The notes under the pieces are model-generated. The model was not told the origin of the DNA. It searched no databases and worked only from the letters and a program-made list of their open reading frames with translations. Shown one piece after another: positions 16,464 through 23,562 of a stretch of 52,825 nt of DNA (the stretch's first letter is position 1; every line of letters begins with the position of its first letter). Source of the stretch: Actinomyces bowdenii. Its GTDB lineage: Bacteria > Actinomycetota > Actinomycetes > Actinomycetales > Actinomycetaceae. The stretch lies in the NCBI RefSeq assembly GCF_017592395.1, contig NZ_JAGFOU010000018.1:28214-81038 (forward strand), written 5' to 3'. A program made the translations under genes and the position numbers.

Positions 16464-17326
16464 GACTCAGGAGGATCGCCATTCTTGCCTGTGCGATATT
16501 GGTTATCTCATCAGGTGGATCTCCTTTCGCTATGGCATCACCAACTGATGATCCCATTTTTTCTGCAGAGGGAGGTGGGAACACCGTTGGCGTGACTCAA
16601 ACGCGGACTACTGAGATTACACAGGGCGGGTCGGAGGGTGCTGGGGTTCCGGGCCCGGGGGATCTGGGCGGGGGAGGCGGTGGTCCGTCTGCTTCTGGGG
16701 CGGAGGGTGGTCTTGGAGTGCCATTGGGGGATGTGTGCATGGCCTTGGTTAGTGGCCAGTGCGTGATCCTGCCTGCGGGGGGTGCTTTGGGGTATAACCT
16801 CGGGATTCCTGGCGGTGGTCCGGGTCCTGGTCCGGGTGGTGGGGCTGGGCCTGGAGGCGGGGGCGGGACGGTGGTGCTGACGTCCTCGGATGCGCAGCGG
16901 GTAGTGGCGCAGGGGTCGGGGATCGTGCGTCAGCCCGCGGGGGACCGGGCACTGGTGTCCAAGGTGGTCATCGTGCACACCTCGGATGCCGACCAGGTGG
17001 TCGATACAGTGGTGGGCGGCTCGTCGGTGCGGGTGGTGGCCACGCCGGTGTCCTACACCTGGTCCTGGGGCGATGGGACCTCGTTGACGACCACCGACGC
17101 CGGGGCGCCGTGGCCGGATCATACGGTGTTCCACAAGTACTCCTCCACGGCGCAGGGGGTCAGGATCACCCTGACCACGACGTGGCGGGCCACCTACTCG
17201 GTCGATGGCGGCCCGGTACGGTCGGTGGCCGGGCTGCTGACGACCACGGATGCTGATGAGCCCTTCGACCTGGTGCGGTTGCAGACCTATCTGACCGATC
17301 AGGGCGAGGAGGCCCAAGGCCACTGA
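16460..17326 (+). CDS. Secreted PKD-domain protein
   Basis: 288-residue exported protein. A signal peptide (RLRRIAILACAILVISSGG, then a cleavage-like AMAS) is followed by a Gly-rich, low-complexity region (about 45-145) and a C-terminal PKD-like beta domain with YTWSWGDGTS and HKYSSTAQGVRITLTTTW. PKD domains are extracellular binding or spacer modules. No sortase motif or membrane anchor is seen. GTG at 16460 is preferred over the ATG at 16433 because GGAAGG precedes it and it overlaps the DUF6318 stop. The first 120 bases are unusually AT-rich. Probably works at the cell surface with the upstream lipoprotein. Confidence 0.82.
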   Translation: MRLRRIAILACAILVISSGGSPFAMASPTDDPIFSAEGGGNTVGVTQTRTTEITQGGSEGAGVPGPGDLGGGGGGPSASGAEGGLGVPLGDVCMALVSGQCVILPAGGALGYNLGIPGGGPGPGPGGGAGPGGGGGTVVLTSSDAQRVVAQGSGIVRQPAGDRALVSKVVIVHTSDADQVVDTVVGGSSVRVVATPVSYTWSWGDGTSLTTTDAGAPWPDHTVFHKYSSTAQGVRITLTTTWRATYSVDGGPVRSVAGLLTTTDADEPFDLVRLQTYLTDQGEEAQGH

Positions 17327-17364
17327 CCCGCCCCCACCCCGCGCGTCGGGCCCGGCCCCGGCGG

Positions 17365-18015
17365 TCAGGTCGTCTCCGGCCTCCTGGTCGCGGGGCCCGC
17401 TGCGGGGCCGCCCGATCCGCCAGTGGTGGTCGGCCCGTTCTTCACTGAGCCCGTGCTCTGGCTGCCGTCCTTGGTGGTGGCGAAGCAGTAGTAGGAGTGG
17501 TTGCCGGCCTCCCAGGCAGTCGGGGAGGGGTACATGTAACTGGTGGAGAAGTCGCCGACCGTGCCTCCCATGTACTCGATCAGGGCCGCGGTGCAGGCCG
17601 TGTCGATCTCCGAGGCCAGGGCGGTCTCGTCGTAGGCGCTCATCGAGGACTGCCCGATGGAGATCACCTCACGATCGTGCGGCGTCTCGCAGTTGACCAC
17701 GGAGACCTCGCTGACGCTCTCCCCCTCGGCCGCCGAGCTGTTCTCCAGCGTGCAGTCGCCCACCGACAGGTCGGAGATCCGCGTCGGCCTGGGCGTCTCG
17801 GAGGGGGAGGCACTCGGCTCGCCCGGGGTCGGGGAGGCCGAGGCGCTCGGCCCGCCGCCGGGGGCCGGGGAGGAGTCCTGGGAGGCGCCCGAGGAGGCCG
17901 AGGCGCTGGGATCGTCGATCGGCTCGATGGCGATGGGCTCATAGTTGCGGCACGCCGTCAGGCCGGCGGCCAGCGCCAGGAGTGCGGGGATGGTGACGAA
18001 GGTGCGGGAGCGCAT
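17365..18015 (-). CDS. Lipoprotein with septum-formation-like domain
   Basis: 216-residue predicted lipoprotein: signal RSRTFVTIPALLALAAGLTA followed by Cys, then an acidic Ser/Ala/Pro-rich linker to about residue 90. The C-terminal domain has ISDLSVGDCTLENSS, VVNCETPHDREVISI and a late Cys in DTACTAALIEY. This spacing (VGDC, C-x-x-PHD) matches the actinobacterial Septum_form-type domain found in several lipoproteins of uncertain role. The frame is open for a further 99 codons upstream, but the signal peptide points to ATG 18015 (alternative 18057). Convergent with the PKD gene, 38 bases apart. Confidence 0.8.
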   Translation of the reverse strand: MRSRTFVTIPALLALAAGLTACRNYEPIAIEPIDDPSASASSGASQDSSPAPGGGPSASASPTPGEPSASPSETPRPTRISDLSVGDCTLENSSAAEGESVSEVSVVNCETPHDREVISIGQSSMSAYDETALASEIDTACTAALIEYMGGTVGDFSTSYMYPSPTAWEAGNHSYYCFATTKDGSQSTGSVKNGPTTTGGSGGPAAGPATRRPETT

Positions 18016-18317
18016 GAGTCGGAGTCTGCCGGAAGTCACGGTTCGATACCAGCGCATCGGCTGCTGGCGAGGGGGCCGCTCCGGGCCCGTGTCCGGCAGG
18101 CGGACGGGGCGGTCTGCGGTGGTCGGGCGGGAGGCCCCTGGGGAGGGCTCCCCATCGGCGGCGCCGCCCAGCACGGGGAGGGGTTTCCAACCGGGGGGAT
18201 CGCCTGGGCATAATGGGGCCAGTTCCCGGCGGAGGTTGGTCGCTCGCCTCACCCGGGTCGCCGGTCCTCGAACGGGGGCCGCGCTCAACCGTCCCCCCGG
18301 AGAGGACAGCACACCAC
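18016..18317. other. 302-bp divergent intergenic region
   Basis: Between the lipoprotein (minus) and the Bax-inhibitor-like gene (plus). An open minus frame covers most of it but lacks a plausible start and domain. It holds the candidate promoter at 18185-18214; nothing else stands out. Confidence 0.5.
18185..18214 (+). promoter_or_regulatory. Candidate promoter of the Bax-inhibitor-1 gene
   Basis: TTCCAA (18185-18190) and CATAAT (18209-18214) are separated by 18 bases, an acceptable housekeeping-sigma promoter with a strong -10. It would give a leader of about 95 bases before the ATG at 18318. Confidence 0.4.
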
Positions 18318-19277
18318 ATGAGCAACCCCTACTTCAGCCGCAGCTCCGCCTTCCAGCCCGGAGGCGGCGTGCGCGAGTCCGTCCCCGCGTACACCCCCAA
18401 TGGGTACCCCGCCATGCCCGGCTACCAGCCCGGCGGCTACGGCGCGCAGGCCTACGGCCAGCCCGGCTACGGCCAGGCTCCCCAGGGCTACGGCCAGGCT
18501 CCCCAGGGCTACGGCCAGGTCACCCCCGAGCAGCTCGCGGGTCTGGAGGCCCAGTACCGGGCGCCGTCGGCCAGCAGCGTGGACATGCGCCGCATGACCT
18601 ACGACGACGTCATCATCCGCACCGCGGGCCTGTTCGGCATCATCGTCCTCGCCGGCGCCATCGCCTGGAACCTCGTGACCTCCCCGGCCACCATGGGCCT
18701 GGGCTACATGGCGACCTTCGTGGGCGCCATCGCCGGCCTGGTCCTGGGCCTGGTCAACTCCTTCAAGTCCAAGCCCTCACCGGCCCTCATCATGCTCTAT
18801 GCCGCCTTCGAGGGGCTCTTCCTCGGTGGCTTCTCGGGGGTCATGGAGTACAGCTACCCGGGCATCGTCATGCAGGCGGTGCTGGCCACGGCGGCGACCT
18901 TCACCGTCATGCTGTGCGCCTACAAGTTCGCGGGCTTCCGCGTCCAGGGCCGCTTCCTGCGCATCGTCCTGGTGGCGGTGGCAGGGTACGCCCTGTTCTC
19001 CCTGATCAACCTCGGGCTCATGCTCACCGGTGTGACCAGCGGGCAGTGGGGCCTGCGCAGCATCGAGATCATGGGCATCCCCCTGGGGGTCGTCCTGGGG
19101 CTGGTGGCCGTCGTCCTGGCCGCCTTCTGCCTGGCCATCGACTTCGAGTCCATCCAGCGCGGCGTGGAGAACCGCCTGCCCCAGCGCTACGCCTGGGCCG
19201 GCGCCTTCGGCCTGGTGGTGACCATCGTGTGGATGTACCTGGAGTTCCTCCGCCTGCTGTCCTACTTCCGGGACTGA
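18318..19277 (+). CDS. Bax inhibitor-1/YccA family membrane protein
   Basis: 319-residue protein with seven predicted membrane segments from about residue 100 onward, matching the BI-1/YccA family (pH-sensitive calcium leak or protein-quality partners in other organisms; the bacterial role is unclear). Conserved parts include AAFEGLFLGGFSGVMEYSYPG and the C-terminal LAIDFESIQRGVENRLPQRY, with the aspartates typical of the family. The cytoplasmic N-terminus of about 85 residues is a Tyr/Gly/Gln/Pro-rich low-complexity region with imperfect GYGQAPQ repeats, absent from most family members. The ATG is at 18318. A strong hairpin follows the stop. Confidence 0.9.
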   Translation: MSNPYFSRSSAFQPGGGVRESVPAYTPNGYPAMPGYQPGGYGAQAYGQPGYGQAPQGYGQAPQGYGQVTPEQLAGLEAQYRAPSASSVDMRRMTYDDVIIRTAGLFGIIVLAGAIAWNLVTSPATMGLGYMATFVGAIAGLVLGLVNSFKSKPSPALIMLYAAFEGLFLGGFSGVMEYSYPGIVMQAVLATAATFTVMLCAYKFAGFRVQGRFLRIVLVAVAGYALFSLINLGLMLTGVTSGQWGLRSIEIMGIPLGVVLGLVAVVLAAFCLAIDFESIQRGVENRLPQRYAWAGAFGLVVTIVWMYLEFLRLLSYFRD

Positions 19278-19334
19278 GCCGGGCCTCTGGGCCCGGCCCC
19301 GCACCGACCCGGCGCTCCCCGGGCGGCCCTCGCT

Positions 19335-19379
19335 CATCGCACCGGGCCAGACGGTTCCCCCGTCTGGCCCGGTGCGATG
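19335..19379 (+). terminator. Terminator hairpin after the Bax-inhibitor gene
   Basis: Twenty-base perfect arms (CATCGCACCGGGCCAGACGG and its complement) around a five-base TTCCC loop, 58 bases past the stop. No T-run, but the stem is exceptionally stable. Confidence 0.7.
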
Positions 19380-19494
19380 TTCCGGGTCAGGCTCGGCTGA
19401 GGTCCCGTGCGCGGCGCTCCCAGCGCCGCGGGAGAGGGCGGGGCGGTTCGCGGCGAGCCGAGGGCCGGGTCCCGGGCAGTGTGCGGGCCTGGCG

Positions 19495-19500
19495 TAGGCT
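19495..19500 (+). promoter_or_regulatory. -10 hexamer, leaderless FKBP gene
   Basis: TAGGCT lies exactly seven bases before the ATG at 19508 and there is no Shine-Dalgarno sequence, the pattern of leaderless actinobacterial transcripts. Confidence 0.6.
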
Positions 19501-19507
19501 CGCGGGC

Positions 19508-19915
19508 ATGATCAACACCAATATGCCCACCGTTGAGGGAGCCGCGGGCTCCAAGCCCACCCTGACCTTCCCCGGGCCCGAGGCCCCCGAGGGCCTCCAG
19601 GTCCAGGTCCTCGACGCCGGGGACGGGCAGGTCGTCGAGGCCGGCGACACCATCGTGGCCCACTACCTGGGCCAGTCCTGGAACGGCAGCGTCTTCGACA
19701 ACTCCTACGACCGCGGCCAGCCGCTGAACTTCCAGGTGGGGGTCGGCATGGTCATCCGCGGCTGGGACGACGCCCTGGTGGGCCAGCGCGTGGGCTCGCG
19801 CCTCCTGCTGTCCATCCCCTCCGAGCTGGGCTACGGCGACCGCGGCGTGCCGCAGGCCGGCATCAAGGGCGGGGACACCCTCGTCTTCGTCACCGAGATC
19901 CTCGGCGTCATGTGA
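19508..19915 (+). CDS. FKBP-type peptidyl-prolyl cis-trans isomerase
   Basis: 135-residue cytoplasmic FKBP (single domain, no signal peptide). Active-site motifs are seen: GDTIVAHYLGQSWNGSVFDN (Tyr, Asp), VIRGWDDALVGQRVGSRLLL (the Trp at the base of the pocket) and IPSELGYGDRGVPQAGIKGG, then DTLVFVTEILGV. It catalyses prolyl isomerisation in folding. No RBS is present; a -10 hexamer just upstream suggests a leaderless mRNA. Confidence 0.94.
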   Translation: MINTNMPTVEGAAGSKPTLTFPGPEAPEGLQVQVLDAGDGQVVEAGDTIVAHYLGQSWNGSVFDNSYDRGQPLNFQVGVGMVIRGWDDALVGQRVGSRLLLSIPSELGYGDRGVPQAGIKGGDTLVFVTEILGVM

Positions 19916-20382
19916 CCACCTGAGCATCGCTCCCGGCCGGACCCGGTACCGGGCAAATGGCCGGCGCGCCTGTGCCGCCCCCTGCTGTTGGCAGTGCCCC
20001 GCAGCCGGGGGCGGTGCTGCGTGCGCGGCCATCACGCCCCCTGGTCGGGTGGGGCCGGGTGCCGAGCAGCTGAGGTTCGACGTCGTTTGTCGGAATGGGC
20101 GGAACTTCGCGGAATGCGTGACTCAGAGAAGTATCGTGCATTCCGCGAAGTGCCGCCCTTGTCGCGAAGTGTCGGCCAACTGCCCGCCGACGCCGGCCGC
20201 GCCCCACCGCCGTCGGCCTGGCGCGGATCCGCCCGGGCGAACCGGTGGCTCCATCCCGGCCCAGGAGTGCCGGCGCCACTGCGGGAGGTGTCCTTGGTCC
20301 CACGAGGTGGTCGCCTGGAAGAGACCTGACGTCGTGACAGTTACCCTGAGCGCAGACCCGCGCCCTTCGTCAAGGAGACCCC
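19916..20382 (+). other. 467-bp intergenic region before ilvD
   Basis: No gene is supported. The middle is occupied by the family C inverted repeat (20075-20180). Near ilvD only an AAGGAGA ribosome site (before ATG 20383) is clear; a weak TACCCT at 20342 could be a -10. No T-box specifier structure or leader peptide rich in Ile/Val/Leu codons was recognised. Confidence 0.5.
20075..20180. repeat. Imperfect inverted repeat, family C copy 1
   Basis: The inner arms GGCGGAACTTCGCGGAATGC (20098-20117) and GCATTCCGCGAAGTGCCGCC (20138-20157) match with one mismatch around a 20-base loop. Pairing continues imperfectly outward to about 43 bases per arm. The words CGCGAAGTG and ATTCCGC and the overall geometry recur at 44159-44258. 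Confidence 0.75.
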
Positions 20383-22275
20383 ATGCCGCAGTACCGCAGC
20401 GCCACCTCCACCTCCGGCCGCAACATGGCCGGGGCCCGTGCCCTGTGGCGCGCCACCGGTGTCAAGGACTCCGATTTCGGCAAGCCCATCATCGCCATCG
20501 CGAACTCCTTCACCCAGTTCGTCCCCGGCCACGTCGGCCTGCGCGACGTCGGGCGCCTGGTGGCCGAGCAGATCGAGTCCGCCGGGGGCATCGCCAAGGA
20601 GTTCAACACCATCGCCGTGGACGACGGCATCGCCATGGGCCATGACGGCATGCTCTACTCCCTGCCCAGCCGCGACCTCATCGCCGACTCCGTGGAGTAT
20701 ATGGCCAGCGCCCACTGCGCCGACGCCCTGGTGTGCATCTCCAACTGCGACAAGATCACCCCCGGCATGCTCATGGCGGCCATGCGCCTGAACATCCCGG
20801 CGATCTTCGTCTCCGGGGGGCCCATGGAGTCGGGCAAGATGACGGCCGCCGATGGCACCACCCGCAAGCTCGACCTCATCGACGCCATGATGGACGCCGC
20901 CGACCCCACGGTCTCCGATGAGACCATCAGCGCCATCGAGCGCCTGGCCTGCCCCACCTGCGGCTCCTGCTCGGGGATGTTCACCGCCAACTCCATGAAC
21001 TGCCTGACCGAGGCCCTGGGGATGGCCCTGCCCATGAACGGCACCATCCTGGCCACCCATGCCGACCGCGGCGAGCTGTTCCAGCGCGTGGGCCGCCAGA
21101 TCGTGGAGATCACCAAGGCCTACTACGAGGGGGAGGACGACTCGGTCCTGCCGCGATCCATCGCCACCAAGGCCGCCTTCGAGAACGCCATGAGCCTGGA
21201 CATCGCCATGGGCGGCTCGACCAACACCGTGCTGCACCTGCTGGCCGCCGCCCAGGAGGCCGGGGTGGACTTCACCATGGCCGACATCGACCGCCTCTCG
21301 CGCCAGGTCCCCCAGCTGTGCAAGGTGGCGCCCTCGACCAACCTGTTCCACATCGAGGACGTCCACCGCGCCGGCGGCATCATGGGCATCCTGGCCGAGC
21401 TGGATCGCGGTGGCCTGCTGGAGACCTCCACCACCAATGTCCTGTGCTCCACCCTGGCCCAGGCCCTGGCCGACCACGACATCATGCGCCCCGGCCCCGA
21501 CGGCGTCCCCGGCTCGGGGCTCAGCCAGGAGGTGCGCACCGGCTACCTGGCCGCCCCCGGCGGGGTGCGCACCACGGAGATGTTCTCCCAGGCCTCCCGC
21601 TGGGAGGCGCTGGACACCGACCGCGAGGCGGGATGCATCCGCGACGTCGAGCACGCCTACTCCGCCGACGGCGGCCTGGCCGTCCTGTTCGGCAACATCG
21701 CCGAGAAGGGCTGCATCGTCAAGACCGCGGGGGTGGATGACTCCATCCTCACCTTCTCGGGGCCCGCGGTGGTCTTCGAGTCCCAGGACGACGCCGTCGC
21801 CGGGATCCTGGGCGGGAGGGTCAGGGCCGGCGACGTCGTCGTCATCAGCCATGAGGGGCCGCGCGGGGGGCCGGGCATGCAGGAGATGCTCTACCCGACG
21901 ACGTACATCAAGTCCATGCACCTGGGCAAGGAGTGCGCCCTGCTGACCGACGGGCGGTTCTCGGGCGGGACCTCGGGGCTGAGCATCGGGCACGTCTCCC
22001 CCGAGGCCGCGGCCGGGGGGCTCATCGGGTTGGTGCGCAGCGGGGACATCATCGATATCGACATCCCGGCGCGCTCGATCTCGGTGCGCCTGGATGAGGA
22101 GGAGATCGCCCGGCGCCGCGCCGAGGAGGAGGCCCGCGGGGATGCGGCCTGGACCCCGCACGTGGAGCGGCCCCGCAAGGTCTCGGCGGCCCTGCGCGCC
22201 TACGCCATGCTGGCCACGAGCGCCGACCTGGGGGCGGTGCGCGACCTGTCCCGGCTCGGCGTCCCCCGCCCTTGA
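20383..22275 (+). CDS. ilvD: Dihydroxy-acid dehydratase
   Basis: 630-residue enzyme that dehydrates 2,3-dihydroxy-isovalerate and -methylvalerate, the third common step of valine, leucine and isoleucine synthesis. Fe-S ligands are visible in [12 protein letters not shown] (near residue 123) and [19 protein letters not shown] (near 190). Other landmarks are [19 protein letters not shown], the Mg-binding [11 protein letters not shown], and the C-terminal [20 protein letters not shown]. Length is normal. AAGGAGA lies seven bases before the ATG. ilvA follows 3.2 kb downstream beyond the toxin island, so the two branched-chain genes are near neighbours but not an operon. Confidence 0.97.
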   Translation: MPQYRSATSTSGRNMAGARALWRATGVKDSDFGKPIIAIANSFTQFVPGHVGLRDVGRLVAEQIESAGGIAKEFNTIAVDDGIAMGHDGMLYSLPSRDLIADSVEYMASAHCADALVCISNCDKITPGMLMAAMRLNIPAIFVSGGPMESGKMTAADGTTRKLDLIDAMMDAADPTVSDETISAIERLACPTCGSCSGMFTANSMNCLTEALGMALPMNGTILATHADRGELFQRVGRQIVEITKAYYEGEDDSVLPRSIATKAAFENAMSLDIAMGGSTNTVLHLLAAAQEAGVDFTMADIDRLSRQVPQLCKVAPSTNLFHIEDVHRAGGIMGILAELDRGGLLETSTTNVLCSTLAQALADHDIMRPGPDGVPGSGLSQEVRTGYLAAPGGVRTTEMFSQASRWEALDTDREAGCIRDVEHAYSADGGLAVLFGNIAEKGCIVKTAGVDDSILTFSGPAVVFESQDDAVAGILGGRVRAGDVVVISHEGPRGGPGMQEMLYPTTYIKSMHLGKECALLTDGRFSGGTSGLSIGHVSPEAAAGGLIGLVRSGDIIDIDIPARSISVRLDEEEIARRRAEEEARGDAAWTPHVERPRKVSAALRAYAMLATSADLGAVRDLSRLGVPRP

Positions 22276-22276
22276 C

Positions 22277-22360
22277 CCCCTCCTTTCGACAATTTGCATG
22301 AGATCGTACCTTTCCGGCGCTGGAAAAGGCCGATCTCATGCAAATTGTCGAAAAGAGGGG
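22277..22360. repeat. 84-bp palindrome, family A copy 2
   Basis: Near-copy of the palindrome at 10649, again between convergent genes and starting two bases after the ilvD stop. Shared words are TTTCGACAATTTGCATGAGA and GGCCGATCTCATGCAAATTG. The left arm has changed near GATCGTACCTTTCC, and the centre is CCGGCGCTGG in place of CCAGCGCTGG. Flanking CCCCTC/GAGGGG extends the arms to 42 bases. The next gene (minus) ends 20 bases further on, so it can terminate both strands. Confidence 0.88.
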
Positions 22361-22379
22361 CGGGTGTGCGTGGTCCTTC

Positions 22380-22931
22380 TCAGCGGGGTGCGCCTTTGAT
22401 GATGAGCCAGCCCCGGCCCAGGGGGCGCTCCAGGAGGAGTGTCGCGTCATCGTTGGTCCCTGCGGACCATGGGTTGCTGATCGTGCTGACGTCCACATCC
22501 TCCAGGTTGAGCCCGTTCTGGGTCGCTGCCGAATGCTTGTCAATGTTATTTCCGTTGTAGATGGTGTTGTTGGTGACGTAGGTGCGGATGGCTGGGTCGG
22601 TGGCGGTGAAGGCGATGATGTAGCCCCAGCCTCCGGGGAATCCCTCGGCGAAGTTGGTGGCCGGGCTGACTGAGGCGACGTCGGCGCCTTCGGGCAGCTC
22701 ATGGCCCTGGCCGATGGCGAGGATCTGGTCGAGATGCTCCATGTCCGCGGGGTAGGGCGCCCCTTCCTGATGAGTGCTGACGGTGGTGGTCTCCTGGATG
22801 ATGTGAGTTGGTCCGGCCTCGCTGGGGGCGCGGGTGCCGCATCCTGTTGCGCACAGTGCGATGCACAGGGTGAGCGCTGTTCTTGAGGTTCTGGTTTGGC
22901 TGGATGATGGGTTTGGTGCTCTGAGTAACAT
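22380..22931 (-). CDS. Predicted lipoprotein, tandem copy A (possible immunity protein)
   Basis: 183-residue protein with a signal-like N-terminus and candidate lipidated C31 (ATGC, a weak lipobox). From about residue 52 to the end it is almost identical to the protein encoded at 22996-23562; the differences are one Asp/Glu change and a concentrated patch at residues 125-145. The shared domain includes MEHLDQILAIGQGHELPEG, ATNFAEGFPGGWGYIIAFTA and LLLERPLGRGWLIIKGAPR; no known family was recognised. Third base and codon use are less GC-biased than in the surrounding genes. No clear ribosome site precedes ATG 22931. Position after a polymorphic toxin and duplication both fit an immunity role, which is inference. 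Confidence 0.75.
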   Translation of the reverse strand: MLLRAPNPSSSQTRTSRTALTLCIALCATGCGTRAPSEAGPTHIIQETTTVSTHQEGAPYPADMEHLDQILAIGQGHELPEGADVASVSPATNFAEGFPGGWGYIIAFTATDPAIRTYVTNNTIYNGNNIDKHSAATQNGLNLEDVDVSTISNPWSAGTNDDATLLLERPLGRGWLIIKGAPR

Positions 22932-22995
22932 TTCCAAGGGGGTTGGTGCGCGCTGGCTGCGTGGTGGCTTGCCTGTCTGCTGTGAGGCTGGTTCC

Positions 22996-23562
22996 TCAGC
23001 GGGGTGCGCCTTTGATGATGAGCCAGCCCCGGCCCAGGGGGCGCTCCAGGAGGAGGGTCGCGTCATCGTTGGTCCCTGCGGACCATGGGTTGCTGATCGT
23101 GCTGACGTCCACATCCTCCAGGTCGAGCCCGTCCGGGGGAGCCGTTGAGTACTTTTCGAGAATGCTGCCGTCGTGGATGGTGTTGTTGGTGACGTAGGTG
23201 CGGATGGCTGGGTCGGTGGCGGTGAAGGCGATGATGTAGCCCCAGCCTCCGGGGAATCCCTCGGCGAAGTTGGTGGCCGGGCTGACTGAGGCGACCTCGG
23301 CGCCTTCGGGCAGCTCATGGCCCTGGCCGATGGCGAGGATCTGGTCGAGATGCTCCATGTCCGCGGGGTAGGGCGCCCCTTCCTGATGAGTGCTGGCCAT
23401 GCTCGCTCCTTGGGTTGAACGAGGTCTTCCCGAGGAATCGGGTGCCTCTGATTGCAGAACACTGCATCCTGACGCTCCTGTGATGCAGAAGGCGGCGAGT
23501 GCGATGATGACGGTTCGGTGGAGAGGTGGGCAGTGCATGCTGGATAGTTTCAGGGTCCTCAT
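22996..23562 (-). CDS. Predicted lipoprotein, tandem copy B (possible immunity protein)
   Basis: 188-residue lipoprotein: hydrophobic signal TVIIALAAFCITGASG followed by C33. The mature part repeats the domain of copy A, with variable residues 130-150 (HDGSILEKYSTAPPDG in place of YNGNNIDKHSAATQNG). The DNA of the two copies is nearly identical outside that patch, even at silent positions, so the duplication is recent or maintained by gene conversion. The ATG overlaps the toxin stop by four bases, which ties its translation to the toxin. An exported immunity protein would imply that the toxin acts outside the cytoplasm. No catalytic motif is visible. Confidence 0.8.
   Translation of the reverse strand: MRTLKLSSMHCPPLHRTVIIALAAFCITGASGCSVLQSEAPDSSGRPRSTQGASMASTHQEGAPYPADMEHLDQILAIGQGHELPEGAEVASVSPATNFAEGFPGGWGYIIAFTATDPAIRTYVTNNTIHDGSILEKYSTAPPDGLDLEDVDVSTISNPWSAGTNDDATLLLERPLGRGWLIIKGAPR

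Noticed and set aside
22932..23462. Upstream extension of lipoprotein copy A in the same frame
   Set aside because: It runs out of frame through copy B; the signal peptide shows the real start near 22931.
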